Assembly: GCA_003034855.1 (NCBI GenBank) | Contig: PZKD01000052.1 | Coordinates: forward strand, 1-35,751 | Source of the DNA: an archaeon SCG-AAA382B04 | GTDB lineage: Archaea; Halobacteriota; Methanonatronarchaeia; Methanonatronarchaeales; Methanonatronarchaeaceae | Reading direction: 5' to 3' | Length of the DNA: 35,751 nt | Shown: piece after piece, positions 23,312-32,904 of the stretch | Numbering within the stretch: the first letter of the stretch is position 1 | Layout: each line of letters opens with the position of its first letter | Notes under the pieces: model-generated | What the model was told of the DNA's origin: nothing | The model's input: only the letters and a program-made list of their open reading frames with translations | Database searches by the model: none | Made by a program: the position numbers and the translations under genes

Positions 23312-23827
23312 AACCATTTTTTGGGTGTTTATTCCTGGTTTGTTTGGGTTTTTTGGCTCTCTATGTATGGGTTAGAGTTCCAGGATCCCTAAAAACCACA
23401 ATTTATTTGGCCTTTTTTCCTAGTATATCATTATTTTGTTATTTCATTGGATCCAGATTAAATTATTTTGTTATTCTAAGCACCTGCTTAATCAAAAAGC
23501 ACCTGCTTCTCTTACAGTATTTTGTTAGTTTTGAAGAGCTTCAGGGAATTAACATTATTTTGTTATCCCAGGTGGATAATCAGGGGTTTTTCCAGCTTTC
23601 CTGGTTTTGTTGATTTTTGGCTCCATATCCCATTATTATAATATATATAGAGGTGGGTGGCTCTAAAAAAAAATTTTAGAAGATTTTTTCCAGATTAATT
23701 TTTACATTTTTTTGTTTATTTGGGATCTTTTATTTGTAGTTTTTTATGTAGATGTTTTTGTCGCTTAAACTTACTGATTTCTTTAGGGTGGCTTTTAGTA
23801 GGTTTTTGAGTTGTTTTAGATATTTTT
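23312..23827. repeat. Right non-coding margin with TATTTTGTTA repeats
   Basis: No credible gene; the open frame at 23344-23613 is low-complexity and Leu/Phe-rich by composition. Four copies of TATTTTGTTA with small changes begin at about 23432, 23464, 23518 and 23556. AGCACCTGCTT is repeated at 23479-23489 and 23498-23508. This resembles the left margin. From about 23640 the DNA is plain AT-rich with TATAATATATATAG. Possible roles are replication iterons, an attachment region or a plasmid origin. Confidence 0.4.
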
Positions 23828-24802
23828 GGCTATGTTGCAACCCTTTTTAGTTGCCCTGGAATTATAAAGGTTAAGGTCGCGAGATAATTATTTTTTATTG
23901 ATTTTTCTATGTTTTGCACTAGGCACTTCACTGTTATTTCTCTGAACTGTTTCCACCAGGTCCTAGAAGAGACATAGGAGCCAATGCTTTCTCTTCAACA
24001 TGGAGTTCATGCTCTCGTTCATGTTCCTCCTCTCGTAGCCGTCAAGCTCCTCGTTAAATTTTTTATGCTCCTCAGTAAACTCTCTATACTTGATTACTGG
24101 CTTTATAGCCTCTCTTGAGGCACAACGCCCTTAGCTCTTGGTCGCCGTATCCCTTATCCCCTAATAAGACATCTATAGATTTGGAGTTATGTTTGATGAT
24201 AGGGGGAGCTATCTTTGTGTCATGCTTCCTCATTGTGGTTATATAAAGATCGATTATTGCCCCACTCGCATCCACGAGGAGCGTTGTCTTTAACGAACTC
24301 AGCTTCATCTTTGTTCTCTTTGTGTAATGGCGTGATGCGTAGCCCCTGTCAAACCCTGAAGCGTCTATACCTGCAACTCCGGTGAGATCCAGTTTCTTGA
24401 TGGACAGCCTTAAGAGAGTTCTCCATATCCTCATAGAAAGCTTGTTGAACGCCCTACAGAGCGTTGATGAATGAGGGATCTCGTCCAGGTTGAGTTCATT
24501 CCTTATTCTCAGCATCTCCACGGCCTCATCAACTATCTCTCGATAGGCGTCCTCCTTTTTTATTTTTAGGCACACAAGAACAGCATGTTGCCTCAAACTA
24601 TAGTCCTTCCTCGAATACTTGGAAGAATACCTTAAAACCTTCCTAGCCACCAAACGTTTAATCTCCTTAGCGAATCTATAAAGCTCTGTCTCCGGAATCT
24701 CATCTAGATCCAACTCCAAATTCAGCTGCAATTATCCCATCCCCAACTCCACTTCTTACCGAAAAGCTAAGAAGGTTCCGAGAAAAGGATTGCAACATAG
24801 CC
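23828..24802 (-). mobile_element. IS5-family insertion sequence, decayed
   Basis: About 975 bp with terminal inverted repeats: GGCTATGTTGCAACCCTTTT at 23828-23847 and, inverted, GGCTATGTTGCAATCCTTTT at 24783-24802 (one mismatch). It carries one transposase gene on the minus strand. No clear target duplication is visible. It sits just outside the right margin of the element. Confidence 0.75.
23830..24731 (-). pseudogene. IS5-family transposase with two frameshifts
   Basis: From TTG 24731 the first 215 residues are the N-terminal and core DDE region. GVAGIDASGFDRGYASRHY holds the first Asp, and KTTLLVDASGAIIDLYIT and LLGDKGYGDQELRAL the second. The frame then shifts near 24107. Removing one A restores YKPVIKYREF, and removing one T near 23975 restores HGSYVSSRTWWKQFREITVK, the usual C-terminal Glu region. 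Both lesions are single-base insertions. It is close to haloarchaeal IS5-type transposases and probably inactive unless the shifts are errors. Confidence 0.78.
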
Positions 24803-24845
24803 AACTTTTTGATAACAATTTGTTAAATGCAAGCTAAGTTGTTGC

Positions 24846-24983
24846 ATGTTTCTAACTTCCATATTGGAGAAGGATCACAAGGGAAACTTGAAGATACTGT
24901 CATTGCTATTTATAATGGCCCTGTTATTGGCTGTAGGGAATCGACTTGGAATGAACTTAGTGGCATTTCTTAAATTTCCATAA
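24846..24983 (+). CDS. Possible 45-aa single-TM protein
   Basis: An ATG-started open frame with one hydrophobic segment (about 16-33, ILSLLFIMALLLAVG), lying alone between the IS5 element and purP. It could be a small membrane protein or the stub of a gene cut by the insertion. No family recognised. The remaining 24803-24845 and 24984-25064 show nothing. Confidence 0.25.
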   Translation: MFLTSILEKDHKGNLKILSLLFIMALLLAVGNRLGMNLVAFLKFP

Positions 24984-25064
24984 TCTATCCTAATCTTCAG
25001 AAATACCGGTCAGTAAAAAATACACTCTTTTTGGTGGATTTGATAGGAATTGTTTCCTGAAAAA

Positions 25065-26168
25065 TCAGTATACTACTTTTTCGAGTTCTCCAGCTTCGGC
25101 TCCGTCTTTGATCTCTCTGGCCATCCTTCGGCCCGTCGACATTGGTTCCTCAAAGAGATATGCAGAATACGGCGATCCGAGGGGGTAAAGGTTGGTTCCT
25201 GCCACGATTCTCCCTGAAATCTCGAATGTGGTGAATCCTTCATCAGGATGGAATACGGTTTCGAGGCAGAATGGCCCGTTTATGCCTCCGGAGAATAAAT
25301 TCTTGGAGGTCTCAACTACGTTTATCCCCATGTCGATTAGGTTTACCAACAGTTTCTCTCTTATGGTGAGTGGTTCGTTACCGGTAACTGTATAGTCAAA
25401 GAATTCCTCTGGCACGTTGGGTAGACCTCTGTAGCTTTCGTCGATAGGTTCTACCCTTCTGTCCATGCCTAAGATCTCTATCGCGCCGTCTTCTGTTTCC
25501 GCCCCTCTTCTGTCAAATGTGGAGTGGAAGTAGTGAGGGTAGTATCTTATACCAGGTACAAACTCTTGTATAGTCGCGTTCTCGGCTTCTTCTTCTGTTA
25601 TGTATCCTTTTTCGATCTTTTTCTTCACTTTTTCTTCAAAGTCTTCCTCAGAGTTCGCTATGAAGAATCCTCTTCCGCCTTTTGCTCCGCTGAACTTGAC
25701 AAAAACCTTTCCGTCTATTTTGGAAGGGTCGTTGTACCTTTTCGGGACGTTTACTCCTGATTTCTTCAGCCATTCTCTCTGCTTTATACGCTTTCCTTCC
25801 CATATCAGGGAGTTTCTGTTTCCGAAGATTGGGACTCGGAACTGCTCTAGAAGTTTCTCCGCTCCGACGTATTCGACGAAGGAGCCGTGGGGGATGATAA
25901 TAGTGTTCTTTTCGAGTAACTCTTCTTGTCTGTCATCCTCTAGTATTTCATCAAACTGATCTACTATCATATACTCGTCTGCTCTTGCTTTCGGGAAGGC
26001 TTTGTAGGCCTTCTCCCTTTCTTCTGGACAGATGCCTATGGTGTTGAAACCTTCGAGTTTGGCTCCGTGTATGAGTTGGAGCGCGGAGTGAGAACAGAGT
26101 ATTCCCAGAGTAATGTTCTCCTTATCGTATTCGGAGAGGGTTTCTCTGATAGTTTCTTTCTCTATCAT
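25065..26168 (-). CDS. purP: FAICAR synthetase PurP (formate-dependent)
   Basis: 367 residues from ATG 26168. This start is chosen because the family begins M-I-x-K-x-x-I; the in-frame ATG 26183 would add five residues and lie very close to the TATA box. PurP makes FAICAR from AICAR, formate and ATP, the archaeal replacement for folate-dependent PurH. Landmarks are GILCSHSALQLIHGAKLEGF (N-terminal domain), IIPHGSFVEYVG, VFVKFSGAKGGRGFFIA (ATP-grasp loop), VPGIRYYPHYF, and GPFCLETVF with FEISGRIVAGTN near the end. The frame is intact with normal length. It is divergent from purC across a shared promoter region. Confidence 0.95.
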   Translation of the reverse strand: MIEKETIRETLSEYDKENITLGILCSHSALQLIHGAKLEGFNTIGICPEEREKAYKAFPKARADEYMIVDQFDEILEDDRQEELLEKNTIIIPHGSFVEYVGAEKLLEQFRVPIFGNRNSLIWEGKRIKQREWLKKSGVNVPKRYNDPSKIDGKVFVKFSGAKGGRGFFIANSEEDFEEKVKKKIEKGYITEEEAENATIQEFVPGIRYYPHYFHSTFDRRGAETEDGAIEILGMDRRVEPIDESYRGLPNVPEEFFDYTVTGNEPLTIREKLLVNLIDMGINVVETSKNLFSGGINGPFCLETVFHPDEGFTTFEISGRIVAGTNLYPLGSPYSAYLFEEPMSTGRRMAREIKDGAEAGELEKVVY

Positions 26169-26198
26169 TTTAGTTCCAAACATATAATTTCATTCGGA

Positions 26199-26232
26199 CT
26201 TATATATTTACTCGGATAGATTTAATATATTC
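26199..26232. promoter_or_regulatory. Divergent TATA boxes for purP and purC
   Basis: TATATATTTA (26201-26210) serves purP on the minus strand, and TTTAATATATT (26221-26231) serves purC, about 33 nt before ATG 26259. The short distances imply leaderless or nearly leaderless mRNAs. The shared 75-bp gap allows joint control. Confidence 0.6.
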
Positions 26233-26258
26233 AGCGGGCTTAAACGAGAGTGGTATAT

Positions 26259-27284
26259 ATGGGAAGCGTGAAAGATATTGAAGTCATCGAGGAACCGTCT
26301 TCCGGTTCAGTGGGGCAAGCTGTTTTTACCTTTTCAGATAGGTATTCTGTTTTTGACTGGGGTGAAATGCCCGAGCATATTGATGATAAAGGTGAAGCTC
26401 TTGCTCTGATGGGTGCCTACACTTTTGAACGACTTGAAAAAAATGGTGTTAAAACTCACTATCTCGGCTTAGAGGAAGACGGCGAAATTAAGAATCTTGA
26501 GGATCTTGAGACTCCTTCAAATAAAATGCACGTTAAGCTTGTGAACGTTTTGGAGCCTGAATTCAAAGAAGAAAGTTACGACTATTCTGATTATCAGAAT
26601 CCGCCGAACGATAACTATCTTGTCCCCCTCGAGATAATATATCGTAACAGAATTCCGATTGGTTCTTCCGCTAGAGGCCGGTATTCTCCGGCAGATTTGG
26701 GACTCGAAATGAATGATTGGCCCAATGAAGCGGTTTCCTTAAATGAACCTCTTCTTGAAGCTTCTACCAAGCTGGAGGAACAGGACAGATACGTGAGTGA
26801 TGAGGAAGCAGGAAATATGTCGGGTCTTTCGATTCGAAAAATATATGAGAAAGCCGCGAAGGTAAACGAGATTATAACCGAGAGGGCAGAAGAAATAGGA
26901 ATGCAACATGATGATGGAAAGGCAGAATTTCTCTATATTGACGGTAATATCGCCGTTGGGGACGTTGCAGGGACATTCGATGAAGATAGATTTACTTTCC
27001 GGGGTATGCAGGTGAGCAAGGAAGTTCTCCGACAAGGATATAAGAAGAGACAACCTGAATGGGTTGACGAAGTTAAGGAAGCGAAAGAAAAGGCCAAGAA
27101 AGAAGGGATTAGAGACTGGAAAGACTTGGTTAACACTGAACCACAAACTCTTGGATTTGAACCGCTCGTCAGTGAGATGTATCGTGCTGGAGCTAACAAG
27201 TACGTGGGAGGAGAACTTTTCGATGTCAGAAACCTCTCCGAAATAATGGACGAGTTGAAAGATACCTTAGAAGACTCCTCGTGA
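26259..27284 (+). CDS. purC: SAICAR synthetase PurC
   Basis: 341 residues from ATG 26259; the in-frame GTG at 26250 is less likely given the TATA position. PurC joins CAIR and aspartate with ATP to give SAICAR. The family signature EIIYRNRIPIGSSARGR (about 126-142) is clear, with AVFTFSDRYSVFDWGEMP (substrate loop) and the late FLYIDGNIAVGDVAGTFDED metal/ATP region. This is the longer form of about 340 residues found in haloarchaea and relatives. It starts a plus-strand purC-purE-purF series with small gaps. Confidence 0.93.
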   Translation: MGSVKDIEVIEEPSSGSVGQAVFTFSDRYSVFDWGEMPEHIDDKGEALALMGAYTFERLEKNGVKTHYLGLEEDGEIKNLEDLETPSNKMHVKLVNVLEPEFKEESYDYSDYQNPPNDNYLVPLEIIYRNRIPIGSSARGRYSPADLGLEMNDWPNEAVSLNEPLLEASTKLEEQDRYVSDEEAGNMSGLSIRKIYEKAAKVNEIITERAEEIGMQHDDGKAEFLYIDGNIAVGDVAGTFDEDRFTFRGMQVSKEVLRQGYKKRQPEWVDEVKEAKEKAKKEGIRDWKDLVNTEPQTLGFEPLVSEMYRAGANKYVGGELFDVRNLSEIMDELKDTLEDSS

Positions 27285-27356
27285 TCTGATCTAATTGAAG
27301 ATATCACTAGAAAATACTTATTAGTTATAGTCGCGCTTTATTTTTGAAGGGGTAGG

Positions 27357-27845
27357 ATGAGTGACGGAAAAGCCATTGTAATGATGGGGTCGGACAAAGA
27401 CCTTGGTTTTACCCAACCTTGTCTGGATTTGTTGGAAGATTTCGATATAGATTAGGAACTTTTTGTTGCTTCTGCACATAAGACACCCGAGAAAGTTCTC
27501 GATATACTGAATAGGAACGAAAATGAAGAAAACTTAGTTTATGTAACCGTTGCCGGTAGATCGAACGCTCTTTCAGGGATGGTTGACGCAAATACTCAGT
27601 ATCCAGTTATAGCCTGTCCACCTTATTCGAGCAAGTTTGGTGGAGCGGATATATTTTCTTCGCTTAGAATGCCCAGTGGTGTATCTCTGATGGTTATTTT
27701 GGACCCTGAAGCTGCCGCTTTAGCCGTTGCAAAAATTTTCAGCCTTTCAAATCTGGAGCTTTCCGAAAAAGTATCGTCTTATCAGAAAAAAATACAGAAA
27801 AAGGTAGAAGAAAGCGATGAAAACATCGAAGAAAAGTCTGGATGA
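27357..27845 (+). pseudogene. purE: AIR carboxylase PurE (class II) with in-frame TAG
   Basis: ATG 27357 opens with VMMGSDKDLGF. A TAG occupies codon 33 (27453-27455), and the same frame continues without other stops to TGA 27843: LFVASAHKTPEKV, YVTVAGRSNALSGMV, YPVIACPPYSSKFGGADIFS and SSLRMPSGV. These are class II (animal/archaeal type) PurE features, which use CO2 directly and need no PurK. The other 161 codons look fully conserved. Either a fresh nonsense mutation or a TAG read as an amino acid explains this. The site falls in a strand where relatives have a variable residue. It overlaps the following purF region. Confidence 0.8.
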
Positions 27846-27902
27846 AGTCGATCCGACGAGTTCCGAAGGTTTTTTAGTCACCAGAGAAGAGGGAAATTTT
27901 GC

Positions 27903-28434
27903 ATGGAGGATTGTCTTGGAGAAGCATGTGGACTTTTCGGCGCTTATGACTATGGTGGAGGAGAAATTTTTTCGTCATTATACTGGGGTATGATCTCTCA
28001 AAATCATAGGGGGTCATCAGTCTTATGGATTTGTTTCCTACGATGATGGATTTCACTCCGAGAGTGGTCTTGGCCTTCTCCCTGTTTCTGATGAAGGGTC
28101 CGATGAAGGGCCTGAAGAGCTCGAGGGTAGTATAGGAATAGGTCATGTACGCTATGCAACTTCTGGAGAAAGAGGCAGACTCGATATCCAGCCATACATT
28201 GATAGAACTGAAAATTACAAAATCGCAATCGGATACAATGGTAATCTCGTAAACAACAAGGAGTTGAGGGGGGTTGGAAAAGAGATTTGATTCTTTGGAT
28301 TCTACTGCGGATGCTGAACTTCTTTGTAAGAAGCTTCTTGCTGGTTTGGAGGATGAAGGTGACCCTGAATCGGCAGTAAGGCCCTGCATGGAGGAAATCG
28401 AAGGTTCTTTTTCTTAAGGGTCTCGATATGGGGG
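27903..28434 (+). pseudogene. purF: PurF N-terminal domain, frameshifted and truncated
   Basis: ATG 27903 gives CLGEACGLFGAYDYGGGEIF, the N-terminal nucleophile glutaminase start of amidophosphoribosyltransferase. Removing one G at about 28008 (run of five) restores HRGHQSYGF and GIGHVRYATSG, and one G at about 28270 (run of six) restores LEKRFDSLDSTADAELLCKK. The frame ends in MEEIEGSF without the phosphoribosyltransferase half, at a junction with a RecJ-like tail. The indels may be sequencing errors, but loss of about 300 C-terminal residues is real in this assembly. Purine synthesis would then need another PurF elsewhere. Confidence 0.75.
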
Positions 28435-28569
28435 GTGGTAAAGGAGGCGGCAGACGAAGTAGGCGGTGAAGGTGGTGGCCACGCTGTGGCCCGTGGTGCC
28501 AGGATCGATCAGGATAAGATGCCCGAGTTCATAGAAAGGCCCGAGAACAAGCTTCTTGAGGAAGCTTAA
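28435..28569 (+). pseudogene. C-terminal fragment of an archaeal RecJ-like (DHH) nuclease
   Basis: The frame reads VVKEAADEVGGEGGGHAVAR, then GARI and a final helix ending LLEEA before TAA 28567. GGEGGGH is the DHHA1 substrate-binding signature of RecJ/GAN-type exonucleases and related DHH phosphoesterases. Only the last 45 residues or so are present. It joins the purF remnant directly, as if a deletion removed everything between the two genes. Confidence 0.6.
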
Positions 28570-28594
28570 AATCCGTTCTCTCGGAGAATTCCTT

Positions 28595-29683
28595 CTAAAT
28601 ACCGTTCTTTAGGTCTTTCTTAAGATCGTCAAAGAAGAAGTACGTGTCGTGTGGGCCTGGACCTGCTTCGGGATGGTACTGGACGGCTTTTATCGGCATG
28701 TCTTTGTGGACCACACCCTCGACCGTGTCGTCGTTGAGGTTTATTTGGGATATCTCCAGTCCTACTTCTTCCAGGCTTTCTTCGGTGACCGCGAATCCGT
28801 GATTCTGCGTCGATATGAACACTCTGCCTGTCTCCAGGTCTTTGACGGGGTGGTTTATTCCTCTATGACCGAACTTGAGTTTGAATGTTTCCGCCCCAAG
28901 CGCCAATGATATGAGCTGATTTCCGAGACATATCCCGTAGAGGACCGTCTCTCCCATGAGGTTCTCTATGGTCTCGATGGTTTTGTCAAGCAGAGCGGGG
29001 TTACCCGGTCCGTTGGAGACCATCACGCCGTCCGGGTCCATGTCCAGAATCTGGTCCGCGGGAGTGTCGTAAGGTACGGTCGTAACGTTTATCCCCTGCT
29101 TAACCGAGTTCTTGAGAATGTTCTCCTTGTAGCCACAGTCTATCATAACCATTTCAAGATCCCCGTCGCCCTCGTACCTTTCCGTTTCGCCTCTGCATAC
29201 CTCCGCCACGAGGTTCTCTTTGTCCTTGATGCTCTCCTGTTCTCTAGCTTCCTTTACCAGTTCTTCTTCGTCTTTCTCTTCCTCACCTACGTATAGAACC
29301 GCTTTCATCGTTCCGTGGATTCTCGCCTTTCTCGTGAGCTTTCTGGTGTCGATGTCCTCTATCCCCGGTATACCTTCGTCGACTAGGAACTGGTTGAGGG
29401 TTTTCTCCGATCTCCAGTTGCTCGGGTTGTGGCAGAGGTCTCTGATCACCAGCGCCTCGGCCTTTATCCCTTCCGACTGGTAGTCGTCGCTGTTGACCCC
29501 GTAGTTTCCTATGAGTGGGTATGTGAGCATGAGAAGCTGTCCGTTGTAGGAGGGGTCGGTCAAAGCTTCAACGTAACCGGTCATCCCGGTTTCGAAGACC
29601 AGTTCGCCCTTCGCCTTTCCTGGAGCTCCGAATCCGTCGCCTTCGACGACGGTTCCGTCCTCTAGCGCTAGGTATGCTTTCAT
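28595..29683 (-). CDS. carA: Carbamoyl-phosphate synthase small subunit CarA
   Basis: 362 residues. CarA hydrolyses glutamine and passes ammonia to CarB. The N-terminal domain (LALEDGTVVEGDGFG, TGMTGYVEALTDPSYNGQ) is followed by a class I glutamine amidotransferase with GICLGNQ (Cys252), YHPEA (His337, Glu339) and GPGNP in the oxyanion region. It starts inside the carB stop (TAATG, 1-nt overlap) with GGAGGAAA as ribosome site, so the order is carB-carA. It ends in TAG, with an in-frame TAA ten codons further. Confidence 0.96.
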   Translation of the reverse strand: MKAYLALEDGTVVEGDGFGAPGKAKGELVFETGMTGYVEALTDPSYNGQLLMLTYPLIGNYGVNSDDYQSEGIKAEALVIRDLCHNPSNWRSEKTLNQFLVDEGIPGIEDIDTRKLTRKARIHGTMKAVLYVGEEEKDEEELVKEAREQESIKDKENLVAEVCRGETERYEGDGDLEMVMIDCGYKENILKNSVKQGINVTTVPYDTPADQILDMDPDGVMVSNGPGNPALLDKTIETIENLMGETVLYGICLGNQLISLALGAETFKLKFGHRGINHPVKDLETGRVFISTQNHGFAVTEESLEEVGLEISQINLNDDTVEGVVHKDMPIKAVQYHPEAGPGPHDTYFFFDDLKKDLKNGI

Positions 29684-32600
29684 TATATTTCCTCCTCGTA
29701 TTCTTGGATCGGTTTGACCCTTATGGTACCCTTTCTCATTCTTTTGATCGCGTTTACAGCGGCGGTGGCCCCTGCGAGAGTCGTGATGTAGGGGATACCA
29801 AAGCTGGCTGCAGTCGATCTGATTTCGAATTCGTCGGATTTCGCGCCCTTACCGACGGGGGTGTTGATTATTAGGGCGATATCTTCGGATTTGATGAGGT
29901 CTACAATGTTTGGTCTCTCCATGTCGCTTACCTTTGGCACTATCTCGACATCCACTCCCATGTTCTTGAGCTTTCTTCCGGTTCCCTCGGTTGCGTAGAT
30001 GTTGAACCCGAGGTTCTCGAGGTTAGATGCTATGAGTGTGACGGTTCTCAGGTCCTTGTTCCTTACCGAGATGAAAACGTTTCCTCTTTCGGGAAGTTGC
30101 ATCCCTGCAGAGATCTGAGACTTGTAGTAGGCCTTTCCAAAGTCCGAGTCTATTCCCATAGCTTCTCCTGTGGCTTTCATCTCCGGTCCGAGTACCGTGT
30201 CGACGCCCGGCAGGTTCGAGAAGGAGAACACCGCTTCCTTGACGGACACGTGGTCCACCTCCACCTCCTCGGTGAATCCTAGTTCCTCCAGGGTCTTTCC
30301 TGTCATAACCTTAGTTGCGATCTTTGCGAGCTGTACTCCTGTGGATTTGCTTAGGTAAGGGATTGTTCTCGAGGCGCGTGGATTGACCTCGAGCACGTAA
30401 ACTTTGTCGTTTTTGACGGCGAACTGAATGTTCATTAGCCCCACGACGTTTAACTCATCCGCCATGGCCTCGGTCGCCCTCCTCATTTCTTCCTTGGCAC
30501 TGTCGCTTATTGACTGAGGTGGGAAGACGCAAGCTGAATCGCCCGAGTGAACGCCTGCCTCCTCCGTGTGCTCCATCATACCTCCGAGGACGACGTCTTT
30601 TCCGTCCGAAACCGCGTCGACCTCAACCTCCACCGCCTCTTCGAGGAACTTATCAATCAGGATAGGTTTGTCCGGTGAAACGTCGATCGCTTCTTCGATG
30701 TAGCTCTCGAGTTCTTCTTCGCCGTAGACTATCTCCATTCCTCTCCCTCCGAGGACGTAGGAAGGTCTCACAAGGACGGGATAACCGATCTTTCCGGCGA
30801 CTTCGAGAGCTTCCTCGTATGACCTTGCGGTTCCTCCCTCCGGCTGTCTTAGGTCGAGGTTGTCTATCATCGCCCCGAACCGTTCTCTATCCTCAGACAT
30901 GTCGATGGATTTTGGTGAGGTCCCGAGGATCTTCACATCCTCTTCCTCAAGCTCCTCGGCGATGTTGAGGGGTGTCTGTCCGCCGAACTGTACGATGACT
31001 CCTTCGGGGTCTTCCTTATCTATGATGTTGAGGATGTCTTCTGCAGTTAAGGGTTCGAAGTAGAGCTTGTCCGAGGTATCGTAGTCGGTCGATACCGTCT
31101 CGGGGTTGCTGTTGACCATGATGGTTTCGTAACCTTCCTCCTCCAGGGCGTAGGCACACTGCACACAGCAGTAGTCAAACTCTATCCCCTGGCCGATCCT
31201 GTTTGGTCCGGAACCGAGGATCATTATCGAGTCTTCGTCCGTTTGTTGGGTTTCGTCTTCTTCCTCGTAGGTCGAGTAGTAGTAGGGGGTCTTCGCTTCG
31301 AACTCGGCGGCACAGGTGTCGACGGCTTTGAAGGTTGATTCCACATCCTGGTCCTTGCGGTAGTGTCTAACCTTGCTCTCTTCGGAGTTCATGATATGGG
31401 CCAACTGTTTGTCGGAGAAGCCGTACCTCTTTGCTTTCCTTATCATCTCCTTCGGCATCTCCTCGATGCTGTCGTGCTCTCTGATCTCCTCCTCCACCTC
31501 CACGATACTCTTGATTCTTGAAACGAACCATGAATCGATACCGGTTAACGCGCTTACCTCCTCCACCGAGTAACCTTGCATAAGTGCTTTCTTCACGTAG
31601 AATACCCTTTCCGGTGTGGGTGTGGCGAGCTTTCTATCCATGTCGACGTTCTCGACCGGCAGATCGTTTCCGTCGGAACCTAGACCGTCTCTTCCTATCT
31701 CCAGGGAACGCACCGCTTTCTGCAGTGCTTCCTCGAAGGTTCTCCCGATAGACATTGTTTCTCCAACGGATTTCATCTGTGTGGTCAACCCCCTGTTGGC
31801 TCCGGGAAGCTTGTCGAAGGGCCATCTTGGAGCCTTTACAACTGTGTAATCGATGGTTGGCTCGAAGGAAGCCGGTGTTTCCTTGGTGATGTCGTTCGGA
31901 ATTTCGTCAAGGGTCAATCCTACGGCAAGTTTTGCGGCTATTTTTGCGATCGGAAATCCTGTCGCCTTGGATGCCAGTGCCGAGGACCTTGAAACCCTCG
32001 GGTTCATCTCGACGACGATCATCCTGCCGTTTTCGGGGTTGACGGCGAACTGTATGTTCGATCCACCGGTGTCGACTCCTATCTCTCTGATAATATCTAT
32101 CGAGTAGTCCCTCATCCTCTGGTATTCCTGATCGGTAAGGGTCTGAGAGGGAGCGCAGGTGATCGAGTCCCCAGTGTGGGTTCCCATCGGGGTCATGTTT
32201 TCCACGGTACAGATGATTACAACGTTGTCAGCCGGGTCACGCATTACCTCGAGCTCGTACTCTTTCCAACCTTCGACCGATTCCTCTATCAAAACCTGGT
32301 TGATCCTGCTGCGGCTGATTCCTCTTGTCGCGATCTCGCGAAGTTCTTCTGGATTGAATGCTGATCCGCCGCCTGAACCACCTAGGGTGTAAGCTGGCCT
32401 GACAACGACCGGGTATCCGATCTCGTCGGCGACATCGAGGGCATCTTCCACCTCGGTCACCGCCTTGCTCTTCAAGTAAAGAACGTTGATGTTGCTCATC
32501 GCCTGCTTGAAACTGGTTCTGTTCTCCGCTTTCGCTATAGCGTCCGCCTTCGCCCCGATGAGTTCAACTCCGTGCTGCTCTAGGATTCCTTCCTCCGAAA

Positions 32601-32904
32601 GGGTGGAGGCAATATTCAGTCCTTCCTGTGCACCTAGAGTAGGGAGGAGAGCGTCAGGCCGCTCCTGTTCTATTACTTTCGTTGCAAACTCTGCCGAAAG
32701 GGGTTCGATATAGGTCCTGTCCGCCATGTCGAAGTCGGTCATGATAGTTGCGGGGTTTGAGTTCATGAGAATAGTCTTGTACCCCTCTTCGTTCAGGGCC
32801 TTACAAGCCTGAGAACCGGAATAATCGAATTCACATGCCTGTCCAATTCTTATCGGTCCGGATCCTATGACCATGATACTTTCTATATCGGTTCTTTTGG
32901 GCAT
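29683..32904 (-). CDS. carB: Carbamoyl-phosphate synthase large subunit CarB
   Basis: 1073 residues, full length. It makes carbamoyl phosphate from bicarbonate, ammonia and two ATP for pyrimidine and arginine synthesis. There are two homologous ATP-grasp halves: the first opens with [17 protein letters not shown] and has [12 protein letters not shown], the second opens with [16 protein letters not shown] and has [16 protein letters not shown]. Both have the metal-binding [12 protein letters not shown] or EVNPRASRT blocks. An oligomerisation domain lies between them and an MGS-like allosteric domain closes the protein (about 935-1073, [17 protein letters not shown]). The MGS domain suggests nucleotide or ornithine control. 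Its promoter abuts a transposase remnant. Confidence 0.97.
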   Translation of the reverse strand: MPKRTDIESIMVIGSGPIRIGQACEFDYSGSQACKALNEEGYKTILMNSNPATIMTDFDMADRTYIEPLSAEFATKVIEQERPDALLPTLGAQEGLNIASTLSEEGILEQHGVELIGAKADAIAKAENRTSFKQAMSNINVLYLKSKAVTEVEDALDVADEIGYPVVVRPAYTLGGSGGGSAFNPEELREIATRGISRSRINQVLIEESVEGWKEYELEVMRDPADNVVIICTVENMTPMGTHTGDSITCAPSQTLTDQEYQRMRDYSIDIIREIGVDTGGSNIQFAVNPENGRMIVVEMNPRVSRSSALASKATGFPIAKIAAKLAVGLTLDEIPNDITKETPASFEPTIDYTVVKAPRWPFDKLPGANRGLTTQMKSVGETMSIGRTFEEALQKAVRSLEIGRDGLGSDGNDLPVENVDMDRKLATPTPERVFYVKKALMQGYSVEEVSALTGIDSWFVSRIKSIVEVEEEIREHDSIEEMPKEMIRKAKRYGFSDKQLAHIMNSEESKVRHYRKDQDVESTFKAVDTCAAEFEAKTPYYYSTYEEEDETQQTDEDSIMILGSGPNRIGQGIEFDYCCVQCAYALEEEGYETIMVNSNPETVSTDYDTSDKLYFEPLTAEDILNIIDKEDPEGVIVQFGGQTPLNIAEELEEEDVKILGTSPKSIDMSEDRERFGAMIDNLDLRQPEGGTARSYEEALEVAGKIGYPVLVRPSYVLGGRGMEIVYGEEELESYIEEAIDVSPDKPILIDKFLEEAVEVEVDAVSDGKDVVLGGMMEHTEEAGVHSGDSACVFPPQSISDSAKEEMRRATEAMADELNVVGLMNIQFAVKNDKVYVLEVNPRASRTIPYLSKSTGVQLAKIATKVMTGKTLEELGFTEEVEVDHVSVKEAVFSFSNLPGVDTVLGPEMKATGEAMGIDSDFGKAYYKSQISAGMQLPERGNVFISVRNKDLRTVTLIASNLENLGFNIYATEGTGRKLKNMGVDVEIVPKVSDMERPNIVDLIKSEDIALIINTPVGKGAKSDEFEIRSTAASFGIPYITTLAGATAAVNAIKRMRKGTIRVKPIQEYEEEI

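Larger units (their letters stand above)
1..23640. mobile_element. Integrated virus- or plasmid-like element with inserted defence island
   Basis: The extent is inferred from shared signals. The 11-base motif TTAGGCACAAC occurs only between 310 and 22156. CpG-poor plus-strand genes lie at 346-3385 and 13322-23311, and similar TATTTTGTTA-type repeats occur at both margins (about 60-135 and 23430-23565). The element encodes a serine recombinase, regulators and a virion-like membrane operon ending in a P-loop ATPase. About 4000-13230 lacks the motif, has ordinary CpG use and looks like a later insertion. No tRNA or clear attachment-site duplication is visible, no complete replication protein is seen, and the left end may lie outside the window. 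Confidence 0.6.

Noticed and set aside
23344-23613. 89-codon open frame after the ATPase gene
   Set aside because: Leu/Phe-rich because the DNA is T-rich, no ribosome site, overlaps the repeat array, no domain pattern. Treated as non-coding.
24117-24127. GAGGCACAACG as a further element motif copy
   Set aside because: It shares only GGCACAAC, lies inside the IS5 transposase coding sequence and lacks the TTA start, so it is taken as chance.
29220-32713. Many plus-strand open frames across carA and carB
   Set aside because: Antisense shadows of long, clearly conserved genes with high GC; no ribosome sites or family features.
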